NCBI GenBank assembly: GCA_022539475.1
Contig: VCMS01000058.1
Location: 62,001 to 126,000 of the forward strand
Source of the DNA: Gracilaria domingensis
Lineage: Eukaryota; Rhodophyta; Florideophyceae; Gracilariales; Gracilariaceae
Direction of reading: 5' to 3'
Length of the DNA stretch: 64,000 nt
Below the pieces are notes generated by a model. It did not search any database. It was given only the letters and a program-made list of their open reading frames with translations, and was not told the DNA's origin. Positions 49,237 through 58,599 of the stretch are shown here, piece by piece; the stretch's first letter is position 1; each line of letters starts with the position of its first letter. The position numbers and the translations under genes are program-made.

Positions 49237-50718
49237 TCAGCGATGGAAGCTCACAAGTTTCCCCTCTTCAGTGCACCGTGAAACGACCCTTCTCCATGCT
49301 GCTCTGAACCGAATAAAACTATCGCTGTTTAGGTCTTGAAGATGTTTTTGCATGGGAATGCGAGAATCAATCGTCCAGTTTGAAGTGAAGTCCCACGTCC
49401 TCACTGCCATTGAATTTCGTCCACCGTGAGCTTTTATGAGATAATCAGACCAGGCCCTAAACTTCATATGTACTAGCTCCATCTCAATACCTGACTTCGA
49501 GTGATATTCTCTTGACTTCGAAAGCGTGTGATATGTGCTTTCAAGATTTACAAAGTGTACATTACTGTCCGGGACTGCATGTTGCAAGTATACAATCGGT
49601 TTGGTTAAATTATCCTGTTGGTTCGCATAATGCCAATATGCTTCCGCTATGGGCATTCGAGGTCGAAGTTTGTGGCCAGATGAGCCGAGCGTGGTAATGG
49701 ACAATCTCACCTGCGAGTACTGATGCTCTTCTCGAAGGCTTTTTAAGTACGATTTCAACGCGTTCTCATGGTCAGGTCCGTCAAGTGAATGTGTCATAAC
49801 ATACTCGTCTACGTCGATAAGAATTGCCCATTTGCATCGGCGCCATCCATTGACGATGAAATGGTTCTGAGCCTGAATCTGAGACCGACGCCATGGCCAA
49901 TACACAACCTCCACATCGTTCCTCTGCTTGAATTTCCTGGATATATCTACCTGTGCTTTGTTATCGTATATGAAGACGTGATCTACTCCTAGTTTGCGAT
50001 GATATTCTACCCATTCTGGCAGATAATCGGCAAATGATTTCTCCTGGGTCATTAGACAAACCTCATACTGGCCTTCATCAACTTGTATTGGCGGATCAAT
50101 CTGTCCCTCCCAAAATGCGTCAGAGGGAAGTACGTAAGAGCCGTCTTCCATTTTTCTCATTCCTTGCATATACCTTTCCATACGAGAAAAATGATGTTCA
50201 TCAACTTCCTCATTGAAAATGGTTGGTGATACAATCAACGAAAGAGGTTCTCCCAGACGAAGCTTCTGTCTCAAAGAACAGGCAAATAATCCATTTGTTC
50301 GATATAGAAGAGAATGTTTCTCTCCATGTAACACACACGAGGTTATGTTCAATGTGAGAATCTTCTTCGTACCCCCATCAAAAATGGAAGTCCCCTGCGC
50401 ATACAAGAACAGTATCGGTAATTTTTCCTTCCCTTCTTCGTCTGTCTGCAATGAAGCAGAAGATGTGTAAACGAAGGGTTGGTCATGGTGGGATGGAACA
50501 AATCTCTCTCTTCCATCGATACGAAAACGAGGAAGAAGGTTCTTTAGGAGCGGTGGTTTCGATAAGTGTGTACTAAAATTGTCGTTCTGGCAACCAATTT
50601 GTTCGCATGGCTCTCCCCTTGAAGAATTATGAGGAAATGGTGTTTTGAGCCGGAGCAAACAGAAGCATGTAGATGCCGAGAGAATTATATACTGTATAGA
50701 ACGACGTTTTAGGTTCAT
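49237..50718 (-). CDS. GT92 (DUF23) family glycosyltransferase
   Basis: A 493-residue protein from a clear ATG. The N-terminus has a short basic segment (MNLKRRS) then a hydrophobic anchor (IQYIILSASTCFCLL), a type II Golgi membrane topology. The catalytic domain starts near 215: YEVCLMTQEKSFADYLPEWV, then FIYDNKAQ, KWAILIDVDEYVM with the metal-binding D-x-D, and a His-rich C-terminal block (VHMKFRAWSDYLIKAHGGRN). Family 92 enzymes transfer galactose in plants and animals; in red algae a role in wall galactan or glycoprotein synthesis is plausible but unproven. Confidence 0.88.
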   Translation of the reverse strand: MNLKRRSIQYIILSASTCFCLLRLKTPFPHNSSRGEPCEQIGCQNDNFSTHLSKPPLLKNLLPRFRIDGRERFVPSHHDQPFVYTSSASLQTDEEGKEKLPILFLYAQGTSIFDGGTKKILTLNITSCVLHGEKHSLLYRTNGLFACSLRQKLRLGEPLSLIVSPTIFNEEVDEHHFSRMERYMQGMRKMEDGSYVLPSDAFWEGQIDPPIQVDEGQYEVCLMTQEKSFADYLPEWVEYHRKLGVDHVFIYDNKAQVDISRKFKQRNDVEVVYWPWRRSQIQAQNHFIVNGWRRCKWAILIDVDEYVMTHSLDGPDHENALKSYLKSLREEHQYSQVRLSITTLGSSGHKLRPRMPIAEAYWHYANQQDNLTKPIVYLQHAVPDSNVHFVNLESTYHTLSKSREYHSKSGIEMELVHMKFRAWSDYLIKAHGGRNSMAVRTWDFTSNWTIDSRIPMQKHLQDLNSDSFIRFRAAWRRVVSRCTEEGKLVSFHR

Positions 50719-53100
50719 CTATATGGTCTGGTTCTTGATGTTTCGTAATCTTCAGTCGCTGGACATTTGTGATGAGCGTCATACATCGTGAGTAAAAAGG
50801 TTACACGCTACATCTCGCAAAGATGAGGACGAATTGGGCCGTCAGCCAACATGACCGATGAAGAGCAAGGGTCGGTTGCGATGTACTCAAGAGTGATATC
50901 GCAATGCCCGCAATGCAACATATATTATTATTATTGCTCTGTAAGACGCTATTGGAACGTTTTTAGGGGTGGGTAAGGTTGCATTTTTATTGCGACCGAT
51001 TGCGTTCTTGAATCACCATCGAAATCGTGATCGCGATTGCAATCGCACGCCATCGAAATCGCGACTGATGGCAAAGAACCAATCCAATCTCGATTTCAAT
51101 CGCTCAACGCCTATGCAACCGGGATTTTGATGAGGCTCTCAAGCAAGTCGGGGTTGGGAGTGCTTAGACTGGAAGTCAAAGGCTAGCGGCATATGCAGCG
51201 GAATATAAGTTTAACCTTAGTCGTCAGATGGAAAAACGATCCAGGGTTTCGTTTGAGACTTCGAAGGATTTATTGGGCCCCCGCGACAGGGGCGAATATA
51301 CCACCGTTGCTAGCTAGTTGCAGAAAGAATCAATCAGCGTGCGCATTTCATCAGGCTTTCCGATGATTGCGCCACTGGCTTATTCCCTTCACCTGTCCAG
51401 CATGTGTCTCTAGTAGAGACTCTCTATCATACCCTGTATCCGGGAATGGTTTACAGCCAGTACCTGTAGCCTTCTGCCTGCAACTTACAGATGTAATACA
51501 TCTGTCTAACATGGATAAAAGTTTTATCATAATCATAAAAGTGATTGAGCCTACCAAGGGTAAATTGAGAATTATGACAACAAGAGTACAACATAATTTT
51601 CTCCATTTCAAGAGGGCTTCATCATCATGAAGCAGACCTACCCCTGGTAGTACAAAGGTACCACCTTAGCAGAATCTTCCGAGCCCACCTACTCATGCAA
51701 CAAAACGTTTCGCTGCTGCAACTGAGTCATTCTAGAACTCGTTGTCTCTGAACCTCGGAATCCGAAGTGCTTACGTCCTGTGCCACTTCCTCTCTCGCAG
51801 GTCAGCGATTATCGCTAATCGAACGTACCGTGCTTCTCGATTCAACTTCCTGAATACTCGTCTGCGTCCTTACTGAATCGTTTTCAGTAGAAGGGAGTAG
51901 AAGAAAATCGAGATCATCAAGATCATCAAGAAGAAAATCATCCAAAGATGATGAGCGACGCTGATATGGCGCAGTACGCTTCTTTTGGGGGAATTTTGGT
52001 GATGATGTTGGTCATTCTCTATCATCTTGAAACCACCACGCTTGAGAAGCTTCCCACCAAGAACTGAAGCTTTCCTTGCAGTCGCAAGCTTTCGCAAGTT
52101 CTCTAGAACAACGTCTCTGAGCACATTTCACCATGCAGACATTATTACGAAGACATTGCTCCGTTGCTTGATCTAATGACTGTTTATGGACAGTCGTACA
52201 TGACTCTTGAGAACTATTTCTTGCTTATTGGTGCCCCTAGGTTTTGTGCAACATGCTCTCCAGTGGGTGTGGGAAGCGTTGGGAGCACTTTGTTCCGGAA
52301 GCCACAATGGTATATGGCGTTGAGTTGTTTACACTCTTTTATTCAACTGCGGACTCTTCTTCTTCATCTTCTTTATTTTGGACAGTTCCTCATTCCTAAA
52401 CTACTGTAGAGCTTCAGAGGAGGTTATCTCTCTTTAAAAAGGCCAACAAGTTCTGTGAATTATGTCTTATCAGGTACTGCACTGATGATTTTGCTTCATG
52501 TGGCTGCCCAGCGAACTCCGGACTCAAAGAGTGTTTGTTCACATGGGTTACGTTCTGCAGTCGGGTTTGGTGTAGGATCTTCGTTACATAAGCGTTCTGT
52601 CACATTACATCTGAAGAACTGCCACTCGAAGAGATAGTCTGCATTTCGTTTACATTGAGCATGATAGGAAAGATGATGAACGTGATAGCATTGCGAACAC
52701 ACTGTGGTAAAATCTTCCAATGTTTTGAGTATTGGCCACGAGATTGTTTGTTCGATTTGAAGTGAAGCAGCAGTTCCAAGATTTAAGTTGAGACAAAAGC
52801 GCGCGTGTTTATACCTTTCCACTGAGTATCAGCATGACACTTGAATGACGTCATCCTCAGCGCACTGATACGCCAAGGTGCAATGAAGCAACATCGAAGC
52901 ATTTACCACACCTATACTATGAAGACGCCGAGAAAGCTAATTCCACCTGCTACGAGAAGAAAAAGTGTACGTGTCTTATAATACGTAACAGAACAGAGGC
53001 TGACAGCGTTGTGAATAGCGTTGTGAATAACTTTGAACTGAATGAGTATTATCCCAACTTCCCGCGCAAGGGAACGTGGCGAAATAAGCGCGAGGTCAAT
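50719..53100. other. Gene-poor region, 2.4 kb
   Basis: Holds the upstream region of the GT92 gene. Near 51019-51130 there are several GATTGC/GCAATC and ccatcgaaatcg repeats. A GTAC-rich block lies at 51646-51665. Small frames are not protein-like. Confidence 0.55.
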
Positions 53101-53415
53101 CTAGAACTTTGCCAGATATGTGAGCACCGTCGATTCGGCTTTTCCTTCCATCTCCTCCATAGCGTCAGCGAAGTGCTTTGATTCGAAATGAAGTTCCAAG
53201 TCTTTCTTCGATCTCCAAGTCTCGACGACTACAACGGTAGTGGTGTTTTCCACTCCTTTCATCGGTTCGAACCTGATGTTCCCTTCTTCTTTAACCGTTT
53301 CCGCCGCAAGTTTGCCAATTGTTTTCACAACATCATCCACGAAATCCGATTTCGCGGTCACGTTGGCGATTAAGTTTACCTCTTCCACTCCTTCTATCTC
53401 GGGAATTTCGGGCAT
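53101..53415 (-). CDS. ABM (antibiotic biosynthesis monooxygenase)-type small protein, copy 1
   Basis: The open frame starts at TTG; from the first ATG (53415, MPEIPEIEGVEEVNLIANVT) it has 104 residues, exactly the size of its tandem paralog at 54003. The dimeric alpha-beta barrel pattern is clear: strand VEEVNLIANVT, a helix (DDVVKTIGKLAAETVKE), strand TTTVVVVETWRSKKDLELHF with the W-R-S-K segment typical of ABM/ferredoxin-like folds, then a final helix-strand. Proteins of this kind are small oxygenases, haem-degrading enzymes or dimerisation modules; no ligand residues can be assigned. Confidence 0.85.
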   Translation of the reverse strand: MPEIPEIEGVEEVNLIANVTAKSDFVDDVVKTIGKLAAETVKEEGNIRFEPMKGVENTTTVVVVETWRSKKDLELHFESKHFADAMEEMEGKAESTVLTYLAKF

Positions 53416-54002
53416 TTTGGTTATTTCTGATATAGTAAATGAAGCGGGTTTTCTCAGCGTGGCCGACGTAGATATCGGTGAAACAGTAACCCGAAGAAGC
53501 AAGCAGTGGAGGAGACTGCGAGAGAGGCGTGCAGATTAAATGGGTGTTAGTCATGGTCAGAGGCCAGAAAACAAACGTGGGAATGGTTGATGAATACAAC
53601 ATGACGGCCTGTATAAAAGTTTCTACTTGACACTCGTGACACGCGTTGGAGCAGCAGATCCCTGTTGTACCGCTATCTACTTGTGGACACGACACATCGA
53701 GACTTCCCACAATCTGGATGAATCGGATTTTGCATACGTCGGGTTCGGATGGGTTTACTCGGTTTGATATATGTGTCTAAGATACTATAGGTAACCAGGG
53801 AATGTTATTTGAAGTATGCCTTCATTCGCGTAATGACTCATGAAGTGTAGTATGCGACGGAGCGCATTGAACGAGGAAATGAAGCCATCTTGAGTTGCAT
53901 GCGGTTGTGCCAATGGAGGCCATGAATACTCTTAGCACTTTGCCTCCCTCACCCAGGACATTTCATCCAGCTTAGATGTAGGGATATAAAACTCCGGCCC
54001 TT
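53416..54002. other. Spacer between ABM paralogs
   Basis: Roughly 590 bp with a plus-oriented TATA-like tgtataaaag near 53609. No gene seen. It is the upstream region of copy 1 and the 3' flank of copy 2. Confidence 0.5.
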
Positions 54003-54317
54003 CTACAGCTTTTTCAGATACGTGATTACCATGGGCTCAGTTTTCCCTTCCATGTCCCTTGTTAAATCCTTGTAGTGTTGTGATTGAAAATGCAGTTCAA
54101 GGTCCTTCTTTGATCTCCATGTTTCGACGAGCATAAGGGTGGTGTAGCTTTCCACTCCTTGCAGAAGGTCATACGTGATGTTCCCTTCTTCTTTTCGAGA
54201 TTCTTCTACAGCTTTCTTCATCACTCTGACAACGTCATCAACGAAATCCGGCTTCACTGTCATGTTTACGATTATGTTCACTTCTTCCACGCCTTCAATC
54301 TCTGGTATTTCAGACAT
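54003..54317 (-). CDS. ABM-type small protein, copy 2
   Basis: From the first ATG (54317, MSEIPEIEGVEEVNIIVNMT) the ORF has 104 residues; the open frame upstream starts only with TTG. It is clearly paralogous to copy 1 (shared EIPEIEGVEEVN, ETWRSKKDLELHF), with the divergence concentrated in the middle helix (EESRKEEGNITYDLLQGVES). Both copies point the same way, so they arose by tandem duplication. Whether they form homo- or heterodimers cannot be told from sequence. Confidence 0.85.
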   Translation of the reverse strand: MSEIPEIEGVEEVNIIVNMTVKPDFVDDVVRVMKKAVEESRKEEGNITYDLLQGVESYTTLMLVETWRSKKDLELHFQSQHYKDLTRDMEGKTEPMVITYLKKL

Positions 54318-55128
54318 ATTGGTGATAAATGTAGAATTCGAGAGAATAGGGGTTACGGGATTTTGCAAATATCAGGTTGCTTGCGGTCGCAGAATGAATG
54401 CAAATATCGCTGGATGAGCCCCGGCGGATGGACGGAGGAAGAACGAGCAAATACCGATGGGCTGGTGAACAACAGTTTCTACTTCCCAGTCGTGCGATCT
54501 GACTCGCGCCACAGGAGCTAATCAATTACCTTTGTATGACTAAAAAAAGCTGCAGATCCCTGTTGTCAGAAGCCTATCATGGGTGTCAAAGAGTCGTGGA
54601 ACGTTTAATTTCTTCCCATCTCGAACCGAGATCATCTTGATGGTCAGGTGAATCAAATTGCAATGGCAATGGTGTTGACAGCAGCATGAGCTCAACCCCT
54701 GCTGTAATGAACTCAGAAAAATGGTAATCGTCTACCGGAAAATGGTCTAACCTCGACCATTTTTCTGCCTTGAATATGTGTAACGTCATCCGACTGTGCC
54801 TGTGTGTTCGATAGAAACGCTATAAAGATTCAAGAGGCTTCGAGTGGCATAAGGATAACTTGTCTTTCTTGTGTCGTCATATTGGTTGCAACCGGAATCA
54901 TGGGCTCGATATAAACTTTACCTGAATCATGAAATCCGTTCCTGAAAAACACCCAGCCAACAGTTGCTTGCCAAATGCAGGATTATTTTCGATAGGCTGA
55001 TATTTCCCCAAGCTCGAGGTACGATCTCGCAGACTTTCTCAGGAAAGCGTCCTTTCGGACATTCTTCGTTGTAGAGCAGAAGCATTGATCGCCGCTATAA
55101 TTCGTTTTTTGAGAGCCAGACTTCGAGT
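54318..55128. other. Intergenic region, 800 bp
   Basis: Divergent upstream region of ABM copy 2 and the DUF3110 gene. A minus-strand frame at 54586-54789 encodes nothing recognisable. No repeat seen. Confidence 0.5.
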
Positions 55129-55782
55129 ATGGGATACTATGCGTTCGTCCCGAGCCTTTCCAGATTGCTCCCTCGGTATTCCAACGGCTCAAACACCGTT
55201 CGGCGAGGTCCTTTCATGCTCGCAAAATCTCACCCTTACGGCAATGGAGGACTCGACAACCGAATAGATTATACGGGATACGACCCAGAAGCTATTGCGA
55301 AAGAGTTCGAAGACGCAAAACACAAGTTCCATGCCTTGGTTTCGGACCCGCCTGAGGAACTGCAGAACATATGGATGGTGATTTTGTCTACGGACATAAT
55401 TCAGTGGGATAATAATCTGATCAAAGCATCTTTAGAAAATGGATTCAACTGGGACCTACGAGGAGTTTCCATCGCTCCGATAGTTGAGCGGTCAGTTAGA
55501 CGCTCTTTAACTGAGGAAAGCGTGTATGTGATTGACACTGGAAATCAAAGTTTGTTAGCCGTTTCAGCTGGCGAGGATAAAAAGATATTGCTGACGTTTG
55601 AGAAGGAACAAGAAGCGAGCAGATTCGAAAGCCACTTATCAGCAGAGGGACAAGATGCCAAGAAGGTCAAGCTAAGCATAGAGGCTGCCAAGGGCGTTTG
55701 CAAAGATAAAGGTTTACATTTTGGCATAGTACCCGAGCGTACGTTAGTGTCACCGATGCAGTTTGGACGAGCCCCAAACTAA
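55129..55782 (+). CDS. DUF3110-domain protein, probably plastid
   Basis: A 217-residue protein (MGYYAFVPSLSRLLPRYSNG). The C-terminal 90 residues match the DUF3110 pattern, known mainly from cyanobacteria and plastid-bearing eukaryotes: strand VYVIDTGNQSLLAVSAGEDK, then ILLTFEKEQEASRFESHLSA, a Lys-rich strand, and the ending CKDKGLHFGIVPERTLVSPM. The N-terminus is Ser/Arg/Tyr-rich and lacks acidic residues, compatible with plastid import. The middle (YDPEAIAKEFEDAKHKFHAL) is helical and not identified. Function of the family is unknown. Confidence 0.72.
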   Translation: MGYYAFVPSLSRLLPRYSNGSNTVRRGPFMLAKSHPYGNGGLDNRIDYTGYDPEAIAKEFEDAKHKFHALVSDPPEELQNIWMVILSTDIIQWDNNLIKASLENGFNWDLRGVSIAPIVERSVRRSLTEESVYVIDTGNQSLLAVSAGEDKKILLTFEKEQEASRFESHLSAEGQDAKKVKLSIEAAKGVCKDKGLHFGIVPERTLVSPMQFGRAPN

Positions 55783-56227
55783 GTTTATTGGCAATGACAG
55801 GTCTTGGTTCTCTCTCGGCAGTTTGCGTTCTGGACAAAACAAACGAAAAAGGCGAAATGACTATTGGTACATATTGATGCAAGTCGCTGCTTGAGACTTT
55901 GTTGCGTCTTTGTTCATATTCCCCTAGCGGTTGAGCGAAAGAGCATCGTCAGAAAGGAACTGACAATGTCCTGGCTGTCAAATAATTCGGAGCTGTGCAT
56001 GGGATGCCGGAGGCTTCTCCGCAGAACTAGAATGGTAAAGCGAGCATGCTTCTTACCAATGCTGTGCAGTTCTATCACGTTTCTACACTGCGTTTCTACT
56101 AGCTAGAAGCTTTAGCAACTGCGGGATGTAACGGTTCTTGACAAACTTTTAGTACAAAAACGAGGTTCAAAAGACGTTGGGAAACAACAGGAAAAGTTTC
56201 CCATCCTAACTGAAGCGATCAAAAAAA
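55783..56227. other. Shared 3' flank, 440 bp
   Basis: Lies between convergent stops of the DUF3110 and geranylgeranyl reductase genes. No feature seen. Confidence 0.55.
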
Positions 56228-57619
56228 TCAACGAAGAGTACCCATAGGCCTCTTCACGTCAGCGATTTCTCTAAGATTCTCACGGATGAGGGAAGAAGCT
56301 GTCCTGAACAGAAGCTTGATATCATCAACTGGGGAAACAGTAGTAACTGTCTTGTAAAGGTACGAATCAAAAGTGACGCGTTGCACGTAATCATCACCAC
56401 ACATCTCCACAAAGGCCTCTCTCGCCGGATCACTCCTGTAGAACACCGATTGCAACACATCCAAAACCTTGTAGGTGGCCCAGTACTTCTTATCCCACAC
56501 GCTGAGATACAAGTTCTTCAAGTCAGCCTCGGACGGAACAACCTGTCCGTTCTTGCTCGCCTGCACCACAGCTTCGGCGCACATTCGGCCACTCTTGGCG
56601 GCAAAGTAGATACCTTCGCCAGAGCATTTGGTGACGTAACCGGCAGCATCTCCAACAAGTGCGACACGTCCATTGACGCGACGCGGTCTGGGGTGCTCTG
56701 GAATAGGATGGGCCTCAACTCTGATGATCTTTCCGCCTTCCAGACGGACAGCGGCGCGATCACGAATAGCCTTCTGATATTGCTTGATGGCGGGTCTGTT
56801 GATGACGGTGCCAGTTCCCACACCGACATGGTCGTACTTGGGGAACACCCAGGCGTAAAAGTCTGGAGACACGTCGTCGCCGACGTACATTTCAGCAAGG
56901 TCTTCGTAGTACTTCATCTTGTCATCCGGGATCTTGATACGTTCTTGGAAGGCGATGGCATAGTTGTAATCGCCCGCATCAATGTCCCTCGCCACCCTAG
57001 AGTTAGCACCATCGGCTCCGATGACAAGGTCGAACTGTTGTGTCCTTGGGGGTGCTTTTCCTTTGGCACTATCGGCATAATCGGAGTAGTGAATGGTGTA
57101 CTTTCCGTCACTAGAAGAGGGGAGGTCAAGCTTAGTGACCAGGCCATTGATGGGAGTAGCGCCGAGTCCGACAGCACGATCCCTCAAAAAGGCATCAAGC
57201 ACCTCCCGACGAGTCATACCAATGTATTCGTCGGGCTTGAGCGTCTTGCCCACATCCACTTCCACATTGGTCGGGGAAATCATCTTCATCTTACGAACCT
57301 TTCTGTCGATGATCTCGGGCGGAAGCTCGAATTCATCGACCATGCAAAGGGGAATAGCGCCTCCGCAAGGCTTGCAATTATCCATCTTGCGCTCGAAAAG
57401 CACAGTTTCAATGCCGGCCTTGGCGAGCGTCTCGGCGGCACAGGCGCCGGCTGGACCGCCGCCGACGACGGCGACGCGGAGGGACATGATGATGGACGGG
57501 GAGAGAGTGCGGTGCGGGGCGGTGATCGAGGAGCCGGCAAAGACTCGTCGTGAACAGAGGGGCAGGGGGGCGAAGGACGATGAGCGAAGGGAGCACGGAG
57601 TGGGGTTAACGAACGCCAT
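56228..57619 (-). CDS. CHLP: Geranylgeranyl diphosphate reductase, plastid
   Basis: The ATG at 57619 (MAFVNPTPCSLRSSSFAPLP) gives 463 residues including a Ser/Arg/Pro-rich transit peptide of about 44 residues; the mature part begins MSLRVAVVGGGPAGACAAET, the FAD-binding Rossmann motif. Further hallmarks are the DNCKPCGGAIPLCM cysteine region, KYDHVGVGTGTVINRP, VNGRVALVGDAAGYVTKCSG and EGIYFAAKSGRMCAE. The enzyme reduces geranylgeranyl groups to phytyl groups for chlorophyll and tocopherol synthesis, in plastids, using NADPH. Upstream in-frame residues are GC-rich spacer. This gene is the main evidence that the organism is photosynthetic. Confidence 0.96.
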   Translation of the reverse strand: MAFVNPTPCSLRSSSFAPLPLCSRRVFAGSSITAPHRTLSPSIIMSLRVAVVGGGPAGACAAETLAKAGIETVLFERKMDNCKPCGGAIPLCMVDEFELPPEIIDRKVRKMKMISPTNVEVDVGKTLKPDEYIGMTRREVLDAFLRDRAVGLGATPINGLVTKLDLPSSSDGKYTIHYSDYADSAKGKAPPRTQQFDLVIGADGANSRVARDIDAGDYNYAIAFQERIKIPDDKMKYYEDLAEMYVGDDVSPDFYAWVFPKYDHVGVGTGTVINRPAIKQYQKAIRDRAAVRLEGGKIIRVEAHPIPEHPRPRRVNGRVALVGDAAGYVTKCSGEGIYFAAKSGRMCAEAVVQASKNGQVVPSEADLKNLYLSVWDKKYWATYKVLDVLQSVFYRSDPAREAFVEMCGDDYVQRVTFDSYLYKTVTTVSPVDDIKLLFRTASSLIRENLREIADVKRPMGTLR

Positions 57620-58599
57620 GACGACGATGCCGGGCGAAGGGACTGCTGCACAAGGAACAAGATCTACAGGCAAAAGGCGAGAACTACAGGTGGGCGACGG
57701 GGACGGGGAAGAAGGTGGACAGTCACAGCGCCGCAGCAGCAGATAAGCAAGACGCGAAGAGAGCGAGGTGGGATCGCGCTGGCGCAGGACAGGGCAGATA
57801 GACCGGAGCACAGGCGGAGAGAGATCCTCGCGAGCCAGATGGCACACCAGATGTGAAGAATCTGCGCAAGATATCCGCGGCAATCGGCGCGGCGCGCCGC
57901 AGCGGCTCGCTGCGCGAGCTCGGCGCGGCGCGGTGCCACAGCCACCCGTTCCGCGCGCGCGTGTGCACCTCGTGCAATCCGCCGCTTCGTGCGAAAATCC
58001 ACGTTGAACAGCGCCCCTTGCGCGCGCTGTCAGACGCTTGGTGCGCCAACGGGCGCCAGGCCCCACGTGGCCCACTCGCCCACGCGCGCCTCGGTATCAT
58101 ACCTTCGTGCTGATGATGACGACTTGCCACTTTCCAAGCTGGAACTTCGAGCTTGAGCCATCTCCAGGCTGGAGCCATCTCCAGGCTGGAGCCATCTCCA
58201 GGCTGGAGCCATCTCCAGGCTGGAGCGATCTTCGGGCTGGAGCCATCTTCGGGCTTGAGCCATTCTTCGGGCTTGAGCCATCTTCGAGCTTGAGCCATCG
58301 TCAAGCATGAGCCATCGCCAGGCATGACCCACCGCCAGGCATGACCCAGCGCCAGGCATGACCCACCTACTCACTCGCCCCGGGCGGTCGTCGCCCGCGA
58401 TCCGGAAAAGTGCTACGGCCAAACCTCGCACATCAACGCCAACAGCGCTGCGCAGACCTCTGTGATACGGTCTCAAGCACAATGGAAGGCACAACTGACA
58501 AATATTCCCCAAGTGGGCAATCCGCACCACAAGCTCAATTTACGTCTCTTCCCAAAATTATCAGCGTCACCATTATGAAAGCATGACGTTGATGCTGAT
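57620..58599. other. Spacer with 17-bp minisatellite
   Basis: About 980 bp between the geranylgeranyl reductase start and the cyclin stop. It is GC-rich near 57.88-58.07 kb (cggcaatcggcgcggcgcgcc, a CCAAT-like block in a CG context) and holds the minisatellite 58155-58359. No gene-like frame is convincing. Confidence 0.55.
58155..58359. repeat. 17-bp minisatellite, about 12 units
   Basis: Units of the type gagccatctccaggctg begin at 58155 and repeat every 17 bp; the first four are identical, the later ones drift (ttcgggctt, gtcaagcat, gccaggcat) and one is 18 bp long. Confidence 0.92.

Noticed and set aside
56381..57553. A 390-codon plus-strand frame
   Set aside because: Antisense shadow of geranylgeranyl reductase, whose sense protein has a clear FAD motif.
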